Source of the DNA: Carnegiea gigantea
Taxonomy: Eukaryota > Streptophyta > Magnoliopsida > Caryophyllales > Cactaceae
Reading direction: 5' to 3'
NCBI GenBank assembly: GCA_029747015.1
Contig: JAKOGI010000002.1
Coordinates: forward strand, 1,954,001 to 2,018,000
DNA: 64,000 nt
Shown: in pieces, positions 46,601 through 60,182 of the stretch
Layout of the letters: every line of letters begins with the position of its first letter
How positions within the stretch are numbered: the stretch's first letter is position 1
Translations under genes and position numbers: made by a program
The notes under the pieces: generated by a model
Databases searched by the model: none
What the model saw: the letters and a program-made list of their open reading frames with translations, nothing else
Told to the model about the DNA's origin: nothing

Positions 46601-49600
46601 AAAATGAGAAGCTGCAAGCTCAACTGTCTAAAGTAAAACCAACAAAGTTATCACACACTACCCCAGAGCATGAATAAAAGAGCATTAAGTCAAAGGAAGT
46701 CTTCCCTGTCTTCTAATACTATGAGAGAAGGGCGTTGTAGGAGAAGATGAGAGTATAAACACTTGCCTTTGCTAGAGTTCTTGTGTCGACAATTCTAAGT
46801 GCCATCTCAAACATTCATAAACGTGGCCAGTTTCAAGATGCTTAAAGATACCGACTTAGCTTATTGGAAAATCCTGTTTTCTCTAGGAAGGACTTGCCAA
46901 AATTAACATAGATGACATAAATGCTCAACATTGGAGTCATTTTCTAAGCAGGAAGCCTCGTAGGGATTGTGATAGGATTTAGGGGAAGGAAAGGCAAAAT
47001 AAAGCAGAATCGGGAGAAGGAGAGGGAAGACTCAGAGGGCAAGAGGACCAGGAGAAGAACAGAACAAGATAACACCGTTGCACTTTGAATTCAATGGCAT
47101 TATCCATTAATAGGACATAATAACCAAGCACATGCACACTATTTATAATACACTCTATTTACAATACTCTAGGACACCCATAAAACCAATCAGAAACCAC
47201 GTCAAACTATTCTAAATGGAGTAGGGAACACAATATAACAAAGATAATCCAAAATACCCTTACTAGCAAAATACAACTGAGTTCAATATTACAGAATTTA
47301 TGGCATTCTTAATTTTAACCAACACCCTTTATTCTCCATCTCCAATTCTCGATTAGACTGTCAGCTTAAACATTTGATCTTTTCAAGAATTATAATCTGG
47401 CAACAGGAGTTTTTTTTTGGGGGGGGGGGCGGACTCAGCAAATGGTGGAGGCATAACTTTAACTGCACTTTACCTCAGAGACAAAACAAGTTCCGGTTCT
47501 GGACCAAGTGCATAAGCCCAAACAGCGTCCCAGTCGACAAAGGTGTCATCACTAAAAGTTGCCATACAATCAAGTTGCTTGCGCTCGTCAGTAAAGGTTG
47601 CAGTACAACCGAGTTGACCCTTGCAAATGTTGTGTAAAGCGTTACTAAGAACAGATGCAAGGAGATGCAATGCAAGAGCTCGCTGTCCAGGAACCTATGT
47701 CCACAGTCCACAAATAACTTTGTCAGACATGTAAAGTGTATACTTGAAAGTTTCCAACAATCCACGCCATAGATGAGACTTCCTCTTCCCAGCGCTATAA
47801 ACAAAAATAGAGTTCATAACAACCAGTTGTGACACATAATGTAACTTACAATACTCCTTGTAAGAGATACAGCCTCCTTCACTGTGTAGCCTGCACCACC
47901 AGGGTCCCCCTCCGTTCTCAAGAAGTCTCGTTCAGCAGCACAATCAGTAGTATATGTTTGACCCACCAGACTCTCTACCATAGGAGGTAAATTGTCATTA
48001 ATGACATACAAAACTAATAGCAGTAAGGAACGATGTCATGCAAGGAAATAAACGACCATCAACAAGCATACACATCTCACATGTCACGAGCCAATTACCT
48101 TTAATGACATTTCCATCCAATAAAAATCTAAGACTCCTTACAGCCTCAACTCGTTCACTCCAATTATCCCACACGCTGCGGCTATTTGACATCAAATTCT
48201 GAACCCCTTTTTCTGGAATCTTTTCTGTATTCTGTCCGCTTCGAGCTGTTGCCGGAGCAAAATCACTTTCCAGATCAGAAGAGTTTCTCTCACCTTCAAT
48301 TGCTTGCCTATCAGACAGCTTGTCCCCTAAAGCAAGTACATTATCAGCAACTGAGCCACTGCTGGGATTCAATTGTTTCTCCAATTTCTGTAGCCCCCTC
48401 TTCTTCAGCATCTCGACTAGTCCAGGATTTATCCTTTTTTTAATCTCTGCCTGGGTTTCTGCAATCTCTTCAGGTGACAATCTATCTAAGAAAGCATGAT
48501 TTTCAGCATCAATCTGGCTCTCAATACTCATGTTTCGTTCCCCAGAGCCTAACCTGTTCTGCCCAAGTGACTCTGGAGGATTCTTCTCTCTTACTCCTGC
48601 AGTGTTACGTGGAGGAAAATTCCAAATTCCCTCGTTCACATCATCGTAAGGCGATCTGTGCAGCTGAGCCCCACTGCTAAAATTACTTCTCACAGCCTCA
48701 CCGTTCAGTGTATTTAAATTACCTTTGACATCGTCCCGCTGATCATCCACTAATCTAAAATCTTCGTTGGCATTCCCTTCTGATGGTAAGTCACCAAATC
48801 TATCTAATCTTCGAGCTGCAGAGTGGACAGGTCCAGTGATTGAACCAACAAATGCTACAGGTTTGCCCACTGATAGAGAATCATTGGTGCGATGGACAGT
48901 CATTGACACTTCATTATCCATGTTTTTATCATCAGAAACTCTCATGGCTTCTCCAGTTACTTTTCGGATTTCCGCGTCCATTTTCAAACTACAGGCACTC
49001 TCATCTTGATTATTTGAAGCAAGACTACTGGGAACAAAATCTCTCCACCTACTCAAATCCAATCCTTTCTTCTTTTTCTTTATAACAGGATTAGCAAACT
49101 CCGCTATTGGGTCATAATTTGTGGGATCATTATCTTCTTCATCAATTTCATCAACATCAGCCCCACTATAAGTAGTTGCACTTTGACCAGCATGTGGAGT
49201 CCAATGCTATACAAGAAGAGAAAAATTAATCTGTCATCCACAAAAAGGAAATGGGGGGAGCAGGCAACATTTCATCATTAAGCAGTGATGAAATATGTAA
49301 ATAATATGCCAAGTTGCTGGCTGAAAAGGAAAAAAAAAAGGGAAATCCCATGGATTAGGTGTGGGCTGGCATTACACAGGACACAAGCGAAGCGAATAAC
49401 GGTCAGAAAACAAAAACAGTTGTGAAGAAAACCATATCAGGGACAACAGTGACCAGAAAAAGGCGGGGATAAATGGATGGTTGCAGCTCCCACCCCCTCT
49501 TAGTGCGAAGTCCAAGAGACAACTATAGCCTATATGCATGCTATTCCTGAACAAGAGCAAGAATGGCCTCCAAATACAAAATATCAGAACTGCTGCTGCT

Positions 49601-50509
49601 AGAGATGTCTGTATGATGTATAATTGACTGCTACTGCTATTACACTTCGGAGGAAAACCACTTTGGCTTTCTCCAATACTTTATACCGTAAATGATCCTT
49701 TGCTGCAAGCCTTCAAGGTCATAAATCAACGGAAATGATAATGAAGTGTGGGTACTCTATAACATATACACCTAATGAGGCATAAACAGTTCCGAAAAAG
49801 CCAAAGTTATGCATCACTGGTACGCTATTTCTACTATGGCTGCTGGTTTTCTACATTCCCTCCTACCAATTACCACCCACAGCTCACAACTCTAAATAAT
49901 AATATACTCTTCTGTGCAAACTTCTAACATTTGATTAAGTATAACCAATTCATTTCCTCGTGCCAAAATGGGTTGTTATTCCCTCCTCAAAAATTCCAAT
50001 TCTTACATCAAACTAAACTGCCAACAATTTCTTTTTCTCTTTTTTTTTGGGGGGGGGGGTGTCAAGGTAGGAAAGCAAATTAAGCTGCTCCCACATAATT
50101 CCCAGTACTGAATATATTAGCATAAACTCGTATCAGCATCTATTTTCCATAAAAGAATAATTGCATTAAAGAACTTGAGAATAAAACACCAACCAATAGC
50201 TTCTGAAGAACCATGAAACATGTGAACTGTAAGGACGAAAGAAGAGAGGCATACAGGGCCGTGAGCACGGTGGCGCGCCACCGGAAAAGGAAGAACGGAG
50301 GGACGAGGAGCGGACGATGGCGGAGTTGGGAAGTTGTCGGCGATTCCCTTTTCAACAATTCCCCCAACAAGCTTTGATGCTTCCTTCTCTGAGAGCTCAA
50401 GTGCGTTTGCTCCGAATACTCTGTCGCTTGGTAGCTTCTTCTTGGCCGCCTCCGCCGCCGCCAACGGCGGTTTTCCGCCGCTCTTGCTCTGCTTCTCCAT
50501 CGTCGCCAC
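37657..50509 (-). CDS. IYO: MINIYO / RPAP1-like RNA polymerase II elongation factor (10 exons)
   Basis: IYO (RPAP1 homolog) associates with RNA polymerase II and promotes elongation; in Arabidopsis its nuclear import switches on cell differentiation. Exons are 50255-50509, 48099-49206, 47850-48013, 47474-47694, 46173-46278, 45830-46084, 43469-43657, 41001-43304, 38543-38752 and 37657-37848. All junctions are GT-AG and all phases agree, giving 5004 nt and 1667 residues. Landmarks are LVGGIVEKGI and LPFPVARHRAHGP near the N-terminus, and the RPAP1_N block DAENHAFLDRLSPEEIAETQ (about 316-356). RPAP1_C-like VRSLRFLLDGNV lies near 442-453. TAPVFRSRPDIKHGFLGGGY and IAGQDVVAGLVRMGILPR follow. Exon 8 encodes 768 residues with a lysine tract that may act as a nuclear signal. 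Met4 is an alternative start. It is somewhat longer than the Arabidopsis protein. It looks intact. Confidence 0.95.
44770..45030 (+). pseudogene. LINE reverse-transcriptase tail relic in IYO intron 6
   Basis: The plus strand, antisense to IYO, reads IKDKMQNVMLGWFAHVKRRP, then a decayed Lys/Arg-rich stretch with stops. This fits the C-terminal 'RLRWFGHVxRRP' region typical of plant non-LTR retrotransposons. Intron 6 (43658-45829, 2172 bp) is otherwise unremarkable. Confidence 0.55.
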
Positions 50510-53460
50510 TCTGAGTCTTTCTTTTTCTTAGCGAGAGTCCACTGGGCCACTGGCTCCCTTTCCTGGTGGGGTTTTTGATTTTCTAGTTTCTCAGAGAGGC
50601 GTGCGGAAGGTCCGAAGAAATAAAAATTAGACTGTTGTCATATAGACATGTAGCCTTGACAATTTTTCTTTTTTTTTTTTTAAATATAAGTGGCTTGGTA
50701 CTTGGTGAAGAAAAAATATATATTTATCCTCATATTTTGAAAAATAATTTTTAATTTTTTCATATTGCCTTGCTTTGTCCATGCTCAACGAATTTTTAGG
50801 AAGTATATTTTAATAATAAGATCGCTAATTTGTTTCAACGCTCATCAATATCTCATAACTTTTATCAGTTTCATTTCAAAACAAATTGGCTCGGCATCTG
50901 ATTTACAGATGTAAAACTGCAAATAAGAAGTGAAATTAAATTCTTGTTAAAATAAAAAAGGGCAAGAAAATTAGTAAAAAGGTTTTTAAAAATTAAAACA
51001 AAAAAAATGATGCCTCAAACATTAGATTCAAGAATTAGACTTTAAATAAAGATGATATTTAATTAGTATAACTTATTTAAAAAATGGACAAGGAATTACC
51101 TTCTATTTTTCTAATTATCTTTCTTAATTTTTTTTCCTTACTTTAATAATATTTTTCATTTTACTATTCGTTTATAATTTATTAAAGCTATACTAATAAA
51201 GGATATTTTTGTTGATTTTTTATCTTTAAAATTGTGTAAGGTAAGTGAAGGGAAAAAATATGTTTCTAGAATGTGAGGGTTTTAAAATTTATTTCACCAT
51301 ATCTCAAGGATGGTATATATAAAAATCACTATCTTTTCCTGCAAAATTTGTGTACATTGTCTAAAATGCCCATTGTAATCAATAGGGCACATAATTAGAA
51401 TGACAAAATAAACATCTTGCTACCAAAAAACCGGAATAAAAAAATTTATTTACATATTAAACATTTATTTTTGAATCTGATATTTGTTCTTCCTTTTTTT
51501 TTCCATGCTGCAACATTCATATAAAATATTGATAACTCTAATTTAGACTTTTGTCGAAAATATCATGAATCGTATTTGAAGAATTTATATAGGATGTCAA
51601 GGCCAATGTGCACCAAACGAACAATGCAGTTTTTGAGTTCAAAACATTTGAAATTATGTAGATTGACAACATTCTAAAAGGAGAGACATAATAATCAATC
51701 AGAAATAGTAGACACATTGACTATTATGAATAGAGAATAATTTTTTAGGGGGTGCCTAAAAATAAAGAAAAACATTAGAAAGTCACGAATTACCAAGCAT
51801 GCTTCTTAGATAAATACATGTATATTTTAAAAATTTTGTAAAAAAATCATACATGCTGAACCGGTTATAAACTGATACTTTATAAATATGTTAGAACAAA
51901 ATTATCCAATGAACACTCTTATCTAATTGTCAAATTTCGGGGGATTTGATTATTTGAAAACTAATTCCAAACCTGCAGAATTTATTGTAGTAATAAATGT
52001 CGCTAAAAAAAATAAAATTTAAGAGTCGTAAAAGGTTTTGATCATTAATATGCGATAACAGTTTTTGGTTTATCCTCACCAGCTTTGTTATGATATTAAC
52101 AATAGTAACAAAAAGTAAAACAAAATACAGTGTTAAGAAATTTTATCAAATAATTAAAATTTCAATAGATTCGAACACAAAACTCACACTGGGAGTACTC
52201 ATATTGGGAGTAGTTGTTATTGTAATTGAATATTCCAATGGAATGCATTTTGTGATATTATATTTTACTAAAACAACGAAAAAAATATTCGTATTGCTAT
52301 ATAAAAAGTGATTAATAGTTTAAAAATTTGGGCTTTTACATTAAGAATTCAGATATCCAATGATGATTATACAAAATTCTACACTACATCTAATCGCACG
52401 TGAAAAATTACATATCAAGATATAATCACATCTAATCCAATACTAAATATTATAAATTAGTAATATTATTCGCTTTGTTATTTACAATTGGATGACTTTA
52501 CTGCACTTTGCTATCATGTTATTTAGATCAATGTAAAAAATATTATGGTAGTATATTCGTCATTAATTATTTTCGTTAAATTATTTATAATGCGTTTTAA
52601 TTTGATAGTTCGGTAATATTTGATCAAAGCTTATAGCAACAAGGTATAAGATCTACACCAAACTAAATGTTTGACATCAGCAAATGTTGTCATTATTATT
52701 GTTGTATTTATTCCAAGCATGTATTCTCCTATGATTTTGTTTTTGGATGAGAAGTGATGAATTTATTAATGACACCCCATATTAACAAATACAATGTCCT
52801 AAATTTCTCGCCATCGAGCGAGGTGTGAGGGGTCTGATGTAGTAGTCTTATCCTAAAATTATAAAAGTGCAAAAAGATGGATTCCAATTGACCCTAAATT
52901 TAAAACTGTAGACTAACAGAAACATATTAAATGAAGTTTAGAAATGCATTTTTCTTTAATCTATACAATCTACGCTGCAAAAAATATTCCAAATTAGCAT
53001 TTGTTCATCTATACAAAGTTCAGACACGAATGAAAACCATACTACATTTACAATAAACGTTATACTCAAACAACAAATAACTAAAGAACTAACATAACAA
53101 GATAAATATTTGACCGAGAAAACTAGCTAATACACATTTGAACATTTATCTTCTACTCAATCACTTCTTCTTAATGCAGCCTTTAGGAAGGAGATTCATA
53201 AATCCTGTACAATATTTTCACAATTTCACATAGAGGATTTATCTACTCCCGTCGTCCATGTTTGAGGAGTTAACATCCGTTGCATGCCATCAATTAACAA
53301 TTCAATCTCAATCAAGTAAAACAGTATGAAACTGTTTAGAAGTACCCACTATAAGAATAACAAATAGTATTAGTCCATCAAAAGAGGGTACACAATATTT
53401 TCTAAAAACGGAGAGGGGATGTTTATTAGTAAAAACCAAAAGTACTATCAAGACCATTAA
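50510..53460. other. AT-rich intergenic region upstream of IYO
   Basis: About 3 kb of strongly AT-rich DNA has no recognisable gene. The first few hundred bases should hold the IYO promoter and leader. A short plus frame at 52090-52311 has no family likeness. Confidence 0.5.
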
Positions 53461-54139
53461 TAAAAGACAAATTCAAGCTTATCGCGGGCCTAAGGAGTAA
53501 GAAGAATCCGGTGAAGGCGGCAAGGTGCTTAGAAATAAGTTATGCTTTCTCATCTTCCCCTGCCCCATCCTCTCCGTTCCCACCAACCAACGGCTGCACC
53601 CTCGCCGCCATTGCCAACCCCAACTAGCCGGTGGCGGTCTTTTGTTGGGCTTGTCGTAGTCGCCCTACTATCATTCCTCTGCAAAGCCTCCTCTTTTCAA
53701 ACACCTTTAATATCCTTTGATTTTTTTTGGGCCTGCTGTGACCTCTAATTTTCCGGTGGCTGGGTGCTTCTTCTGTCAGCCTTTCACCATCGACTACCTG
53801 GATCTCATGGGAGGTGTTGGTTGTTCCTTTATGGCATTATCAACGGCATCTGCGAATTGCGGAGTTCTGGCAAGATTTTAGGAGTTGGGAAAGGATTCAA
53901 GGCTATTGATCGATGCTATTATTGAGAAGAATGAAGATCTTGCATCCTTTTCCTCATCTTCAATGGGCACCATTAATAGGGCTAAAGGGGCACCCTTGGC
54001 TCTATAGGTGTTGAAGGAGACTAACAATTCATTGTCCTTGAAGCATGCCTCGTATTCTCACTCTCAGAGCCCCACATCAGATTTTATACCAATTTAGAAA
54101 TGCAATAAAAAAAGAGAGAAAAAGAAATCAGGGGCGGGC

Positions 54140-54312
54140 ATTTGCTATCGATTTTTATTGCTAATCTCAGTACTAACATTTTTGTTCCATGGTTGAAGGC
54201 TGGATTTGCAATTTTTGATCCAGTTCTTGATGTTTATGTTCCTAGTAAGATTGGAAGAATGAGTGCAATGAAGCATGGGTTCACGAGGTATGATTCTAGA
54301 GATGCGAGCACC
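54140..54312 (+). pseudogene. RRM-like RNA-binding domain relic
   Basis: The plus frame reads TIFIANLSTNIFVPWLKAGF then FDPVLDVYVPSKIGRM and KHGFTRYDSRDA. This matches RNP2 (IFIANL) and the RNP1 side of an RRM as found in plant SR-like proteins and in RRM-bearing LINE ORF1 proteins. The RNP1 core is damaged, and the frame runs into a C16A9 tract (54311-54335). A retrotransposon or retrocopy origin is possible. Confidence 0.5.
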
Positions 54313-54387
54313 CCCCCCCCCCCCCCAAAAAAAAAGCAGTCTACATTCAACTGGAAGCGTTTGATGGGGAATAGTTGTTTTTGCTAA

Positions 54388-56510
54388 TTGGGCCAACTTT
54401 TTTTTAAAAAAAAAAAACCTTGGAATATGAATCATAAGTCGCAATGGATTCATAAAGGAGAAAGGCAGGAAGACAATGTAGTTGCACATGAAGAATATGA
54501 CATTTTACCGTTGAAGAACCAATTGTCGGAAAATTCTCCAAAAGAGGTAGCCTATAGAGAACTACGCGTCTGCCCTAATAGTAGCAAAACAATTCATGAT
54601 CCTATTGGAAACATTGAGTACCATCAAATCTTTGTTCGAAGATTCTCTCCTCGTAAATGTAGTAGTTCGCATAGTGAGAATCGGTCTTTTGGATTCTGTT
54701 TGGACCTTGAAAAGTTTGGTGGAAAGAAAAAAACTTAGAAAAGTTACTTTTTTTCTTGTGTTTAATTTAGAGAGAATCACAAATAAAAAAAAATATGGAG
54801 GAAAGTTTGGTGGAAAAATTGTTAGAAACAAGTGATAAAATTTTCCTCATAAAATTATGAGGAAAGTTTGAGAAAAATTTCCAACCTTGTATTGTTTAGA
54901 TGACATCAAAATGATTTAAATAGTTCATCAACATTCAAATTTATCATCCAAATTCTTGTATTTTTTTCTTGATCCAAATAAGAGAAAAAAAGTCATTTTC
55001 TTCCTACTTTTTTTTCCCTTTAACTTTTTTTTCCTTTAACTTTTTTTTTCACCAAATTTTCTAATGACCAAACGGAGCCTTAGTGATGTTAACAAGGATA
55101 TTGGAAGCTACTCTAACCACTTCGACAATTATGTTGAGTTAAGCATTAAAGCTCTTGAGAAGAGAAAGATAAATTAAAAACTATTAAGAAGGTAGCCGAA
55201 GCGCAATAAATAATGGCGAAGGTAAATTTCTCATACATTAACGAGCATTGCACGAGCAGCCTTAGAAGTGGGCAAGAAACCTGATGTTCCGGTCATTGGG
55301 GATCAAATTCTAACTATTAGAATAATCACGAGAAATTCAAGGGAAAAACTTTAAAGCATGAAACATGATTTGATTTAGATGTGATTATCGAGATTCCAAG
55401 TGGTGGTGTTGACTCTTAAATATATATCTAGTACTTTTAGTTGGCTGAGAACTATGAGATGATGTTGGAATTTAGTATGGTTCTATGTTATGTTCGCATT
55501 AGCGGTTGATCTAGATGTATATTTAACAGTTGCTGGTATTGTGCCAATGACACTTCCATTTTTTTGGGACACCCGACTAATGGTCGGGGAAAAAAAAAGA
55601 AACACGAAGAGAAAGAGGAGCTTAGCCTTCGAGAGAGAGACAGAGAAAGAGAGAGAAGAGGAGAATGGGGCCTATGAAAAATTATAAGTAACAGTATATT
55701 TGGATTGAAATTACATGAGGAAATGAGAGAGAAAAGAGGTTAATTAGCCCATTTGCCTCTGGTTTGGGAAAAACATAGGGGAATAGAAGGAGAACATTTT
55801 ACCTTCATCAATCTTTAATCCCCATTACCTCAATTTTTATTCCCCATTTTCTTTGTCGTATGATATGTCTTGTTTAAGGCTATCTCACACATAATTTCCA
55901 ATAATACTAGAACACCATTATGTTCCCCTAATATCCTTCATTACTTTTAACCCAAAAGTAGTAATTTTAACCCATTTCTATTTCCCTCCACTTTAACTTG
56001 AAACAAAGTAAAATTATGTCCCCCTGTCCCTTCTATCTCCATTCTTTTACCTCCCTCTCATTAACCTCCTTTCATTTCTTCCTCCTACATCCAAACAATG
56101 TGTAAAAGAAAAGCGGAAACTATGCATGGCAGGTTGATTTGGGCTCAAACAGGGCATTAGTCTACTACAAAGCCTGTTCACGTTCACCTCAAACTACGAA
56201 GCCCAGCCTACGTTGTGGCTATGTATGCTATGTGCGCGTGTCGGAGGCAAGTGGCGGATCCCAGTCATTCGATCACCATATATAAGCTTCTGCCTCCATT
56301 ATCAAAGATATGAGAAGGGGAAAGTGTCAGTTCCGAACTTCCAATTCAGATTCGAGGGCAAAAAGTTCCAATGCTGTCGATTAAACTCATACCACATTAG
56401 CTGTCTGCTTCAATCCACGCAAAAAAGAAAGAATTCAGAAGGATTGTATTGAATCTGTATTGGGGGAATTGATCAAGTGGGTTGGTTAATCATCGAGGGT
56501 TTTTGCGAAG
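54388..56510. other. Intergenic DNA upstream of the DCAF8-like gene
   Basis: An open frame at 54388-54738 (116 codons) has no family likeness. A purine-rich GAGA run is at about 55617-55667. The promoter and leader of the DCAF8-like gene should lie in 56100-56510. No repeat ends were resolved. Confidence 0.4.
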
Positions 56511-59500
56511 ATGGGTGTCAAGAGGCCCAGGGTTTCCCATGATAAGGCGATTGTGGATGTCTGGCAACGCGAAGTTGGTCTGCTATCCTCTCGGAATTTC
56601 GCTCATCGTCTTGCCGCATCTCAGGTCTCCGTATCCTGTTCCCTAACCCTAACCCTCTAATTTCTTGGGGTGCGTGTTCTTAGTTTCCTTCACACATTGA
56701 TTGATCATATGACTGATTTGTTGTTTTGGTTCGTGTTCGATTTCAGCCCTTCTCTTTGTTTTTCAGTTAATTTTCTGGGTTTGATTGTGTGCGGGAGTGG
56801 ACTTTGGAAAGCTTTGTATCTTTTGTGGGTTCCATTTTCCCCTTTTGGTTTTGAAGGGAGGGGGCTTAAGCTGGCGTTTGCTATGATGAGTGTCCATGGA
56901 AGTCGTCTACATCAAATTCGATTAACAAGTTTATTTCAACATTCTTTGCATCATCGTCTGCACCCTGGCAGAGTCTTAGGTTGAAATGCCAAGGGAAATA
57001 CGTTCGCTGAAGTGTTTTTTTGAATACTAGCTTATTAGAATTTGATGCATACAGTTGCTCCTGGTTGTGCATGTTGCTGTAATGGTAGAAGGTATGCACA
57101 TTCTGCTCATGGTTATATAATTACATTTCATGCATGCTTTACAAGTATCTCTAGAGTGTCCTTAGTTATAGATTAGTGTGCTGTTAGGACATTGATGCCT
57201 GTGGGAAGCGTTCAACCCCCTGCCCTCCCCCCCCCCCCAAAAAAAAAGCTTGTCATGTTTCTTGTTCAAGATGATTTATGTAAAGCCTGATAGGCATGGC
57301 AATAGAATGTTGTAGCTTCTGATATGCTGCTGAGCTTTTATTGTCTACTGGAAAGATTTCTCAAGGCAAGCTATGAATATTTATGTTCACCCAAGTGTTG
57401 GAGCAAAATGAGTACACAGCTTGTGTTGAATGCACATATCAGAACAGGAGAATCAAGCTAACAGATTATAGATGGGGATGGAATTTTTTGGGTAGTTTGT
57501 TTTGCCTTGGGTCTTCTACAATATTTTGTTCAGTGATCCAGTATCTTCACAGCAAACTCGAATGACCTTTAGTTGTCTGAGTTATTCGAGATGCATTGGA
57601 CAGAATTAGAAAGATGTTTTGATCTCACATGCTGGCATGTGTATCAGCATTTGGTGGGGAAGGTGCAGAATAAGATAAGAGGGGAGGTTTGTGCTTATGA
57701 GCAGTGACATCTGCATGGAAATAAGAGTGTTTGGAGTCAGCAGTAGCGAAGACCTTTCACCTTTTTGCTTCTACATTTGTTAATACTGTGATTTGAGTCA
57801 TGTGTTCTATTTGATCTTGCCGTCTGACCTGCAATGGAGTTCCCAGTGAAGTGGGGAAGCCGGGGAAAAACTGCTGCAGATCCTACCCAAGTTCTGAGCA
57901 ACGAGGAGTTCTCATGTAGTCATATTGCGCTCTAGTCATACAATGTTTTGTGCGTAGTTGGCCAATGGGAGCAGCTGTTGAGGAATGATTATGTTCATGA
58001 GCTATATTGAAAGTGTGTAGAAACATTGATGAATTTAATTCGTAATTTTGATATGGTAGAAACGCGTACTGTTTGAGGTATGGTGCCATGTTGCATGTCT
58101 GTGGGCCGTGGCAAGCAAGCTGATGGAATTAGAAAAAGTTCAAACCATATGCTTCATAGATTGGTGATTTCACTCAATGTCTGTTGACAATATGAGAAAG
58201 ATGTAGTATAACATAAAATGTCAAATCATGTGAGGGAGTTATTTAAGTATGTGTGCATTCTTTTGTGAGGAGATGAATGTTATGAACTATGGAAGGGAAA
58301 CAGGAAGATCAAAGAAGAGTTATTATGAGGTTCTGGACTAGTTTTGGCTCATTTGCAGCTTATCAAGGACATAGCTAGTGATGGAACTGTATGTTCTTTG
58401 GCAACTAGGCAATCATTTTCTCTCCGTGGTGCTTAACACGTGCTCGCTTGGGCTGTTTGGTTTGCTTACATAGTTCCCATTATTCTTTCCTTTCTTAACC
58501 ATGGTGTGATATTAAATATCAGTTTGTTTATTGTGGCTTTTGTTGGCACATTTTCAAGTTTAATGCTACACCATTGTGGCCTGTAATTTATATGCTTCTA
58601 GCATCAGCCCATCCTGACGCTTCACTTTACTTATCATGTATGTATTTTGGTGCCATTGGGTTCTTCTTTTTGCATTGCAATTTTTATGCAAATACTTTCA
58701 ACCTTTTAAATTCTGATTTTCTAAGAAGTTTTTTTTGCGAGTCCCTCAGAAAACCCCTTCCTGGTGCAGAAGTTTATCTCCCTGTGGATGTTTTAAGACC
58801 TTGCTTTGGTGGGATCCGCATTTTGTGCTGTGTGCGTGTGCATTTATGTGTGTGGGCAGATTAGTTATACTAGAATTGTTGCCTCTATTTCAGGACCTTG
58901 TCCTAAGAGTTTGTGTGTGTTTAGTTGTGTAGGCAGATTAGCTATACTAAATGTTTGCCTCTATTTCAGGACCTTGTCCTCAGACTTGAGATTTTGAGGA
59001 AGCTGGAGAAGCATAGAGGTTGTGTGAATACAGTGAGCTTCAATGGATCCGGTGATATTCTTGTGTCTGGCTCCGATGATAGGAGAGTTATATTATGGGA
59101 TTGGGAATTTGGGCGTGTTAAACTTTCATTCCATTCTGGCCATAGTAACAATGTGTTTCAGGCAAAATTCATGCCTTATAGTGATGACCGCAGCATTGTT
59201 ACCTGTGCTGCTGATGGCCAGGTAATATTTCAACACCCCCTCCCGAGCAGGATCGTAAAATATGATTCCTTCGATCATGATAGATCTCTGTACCGTTATG
59301 AAATTTTTTGTTCGCTGTGCCTACTTTAAGCTTGTATTTGGGACATAGTCTAAAGGTGGAGGCTATGGTGTGTCACATATGTTGTTGGTTGTGCCTTTAC
59401 TTGCATGAATCTGGGACACGGATTTGGAGGGGGGGGGGGGAAGGCTAATGGTGATTCTTTTCATGATGAGATGATATTTTGAGTGGTAAGTTTAGTACCC

Positions 59501-60144
59501 TCTCAGGCCTCTCCAGAGATGGATTTGAAGTATTTCGCTACTGTACTGTTTGCTGCATTTTCCAACATAGTAATCTCTGCAATGGCTTTACATTAACGGC
59601 AGGTTAGACATGCACAAATTACTGATGGTGGACATGTGGAGACCTTGTTGCTTGGCAGCCATCAGGGTCGAGCTCATAAATTGGCCATTGAACCTGGAAG
59701 CCCTCACATTTTTTACACTTGTGGTGAAGATGGACTGGTCCAGCATGTAATTTCTGCAGTCTCTCTATGTCCCTCTATTTATCCTTTATTTTTTCTGCAG
59801 AAGAGATTTCAAGATCGAATGCAAATAGGTCAGAGCAGCTTGGCAGTCATGGTTGCAAAAGTATCTATTACCTGCTTGATGGATATCAGTTTTAAAACCC
59901 TATTAGTAACAAATGGCATGTTTGATGGAAATCAGTTTATAACACTATTAGTAACTAACAACTTGCTTTACATACACAATACACCTGGCGGAAGGGGGGG
60001 GGGTGTTGCTTTAATTGGTTCTGTTATGTGTTTTCACTCTACTTGTGAGGGGCCTCCTACGTTTGGATCTGTGCAGGCCCTGCTTTGGCTGGACCTGTCC
60101 GGGGTGGCTCATGTTAAATGTGCTGCATAGATTGTTAGTGCTTG

Positions 60145-60182
<38 letters not shown>

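Noticed and set aside
50140..50550. Arg-rich 136-codon minus frame
   Set aside because: It is another frame over IYO exon 1 and intron 1.
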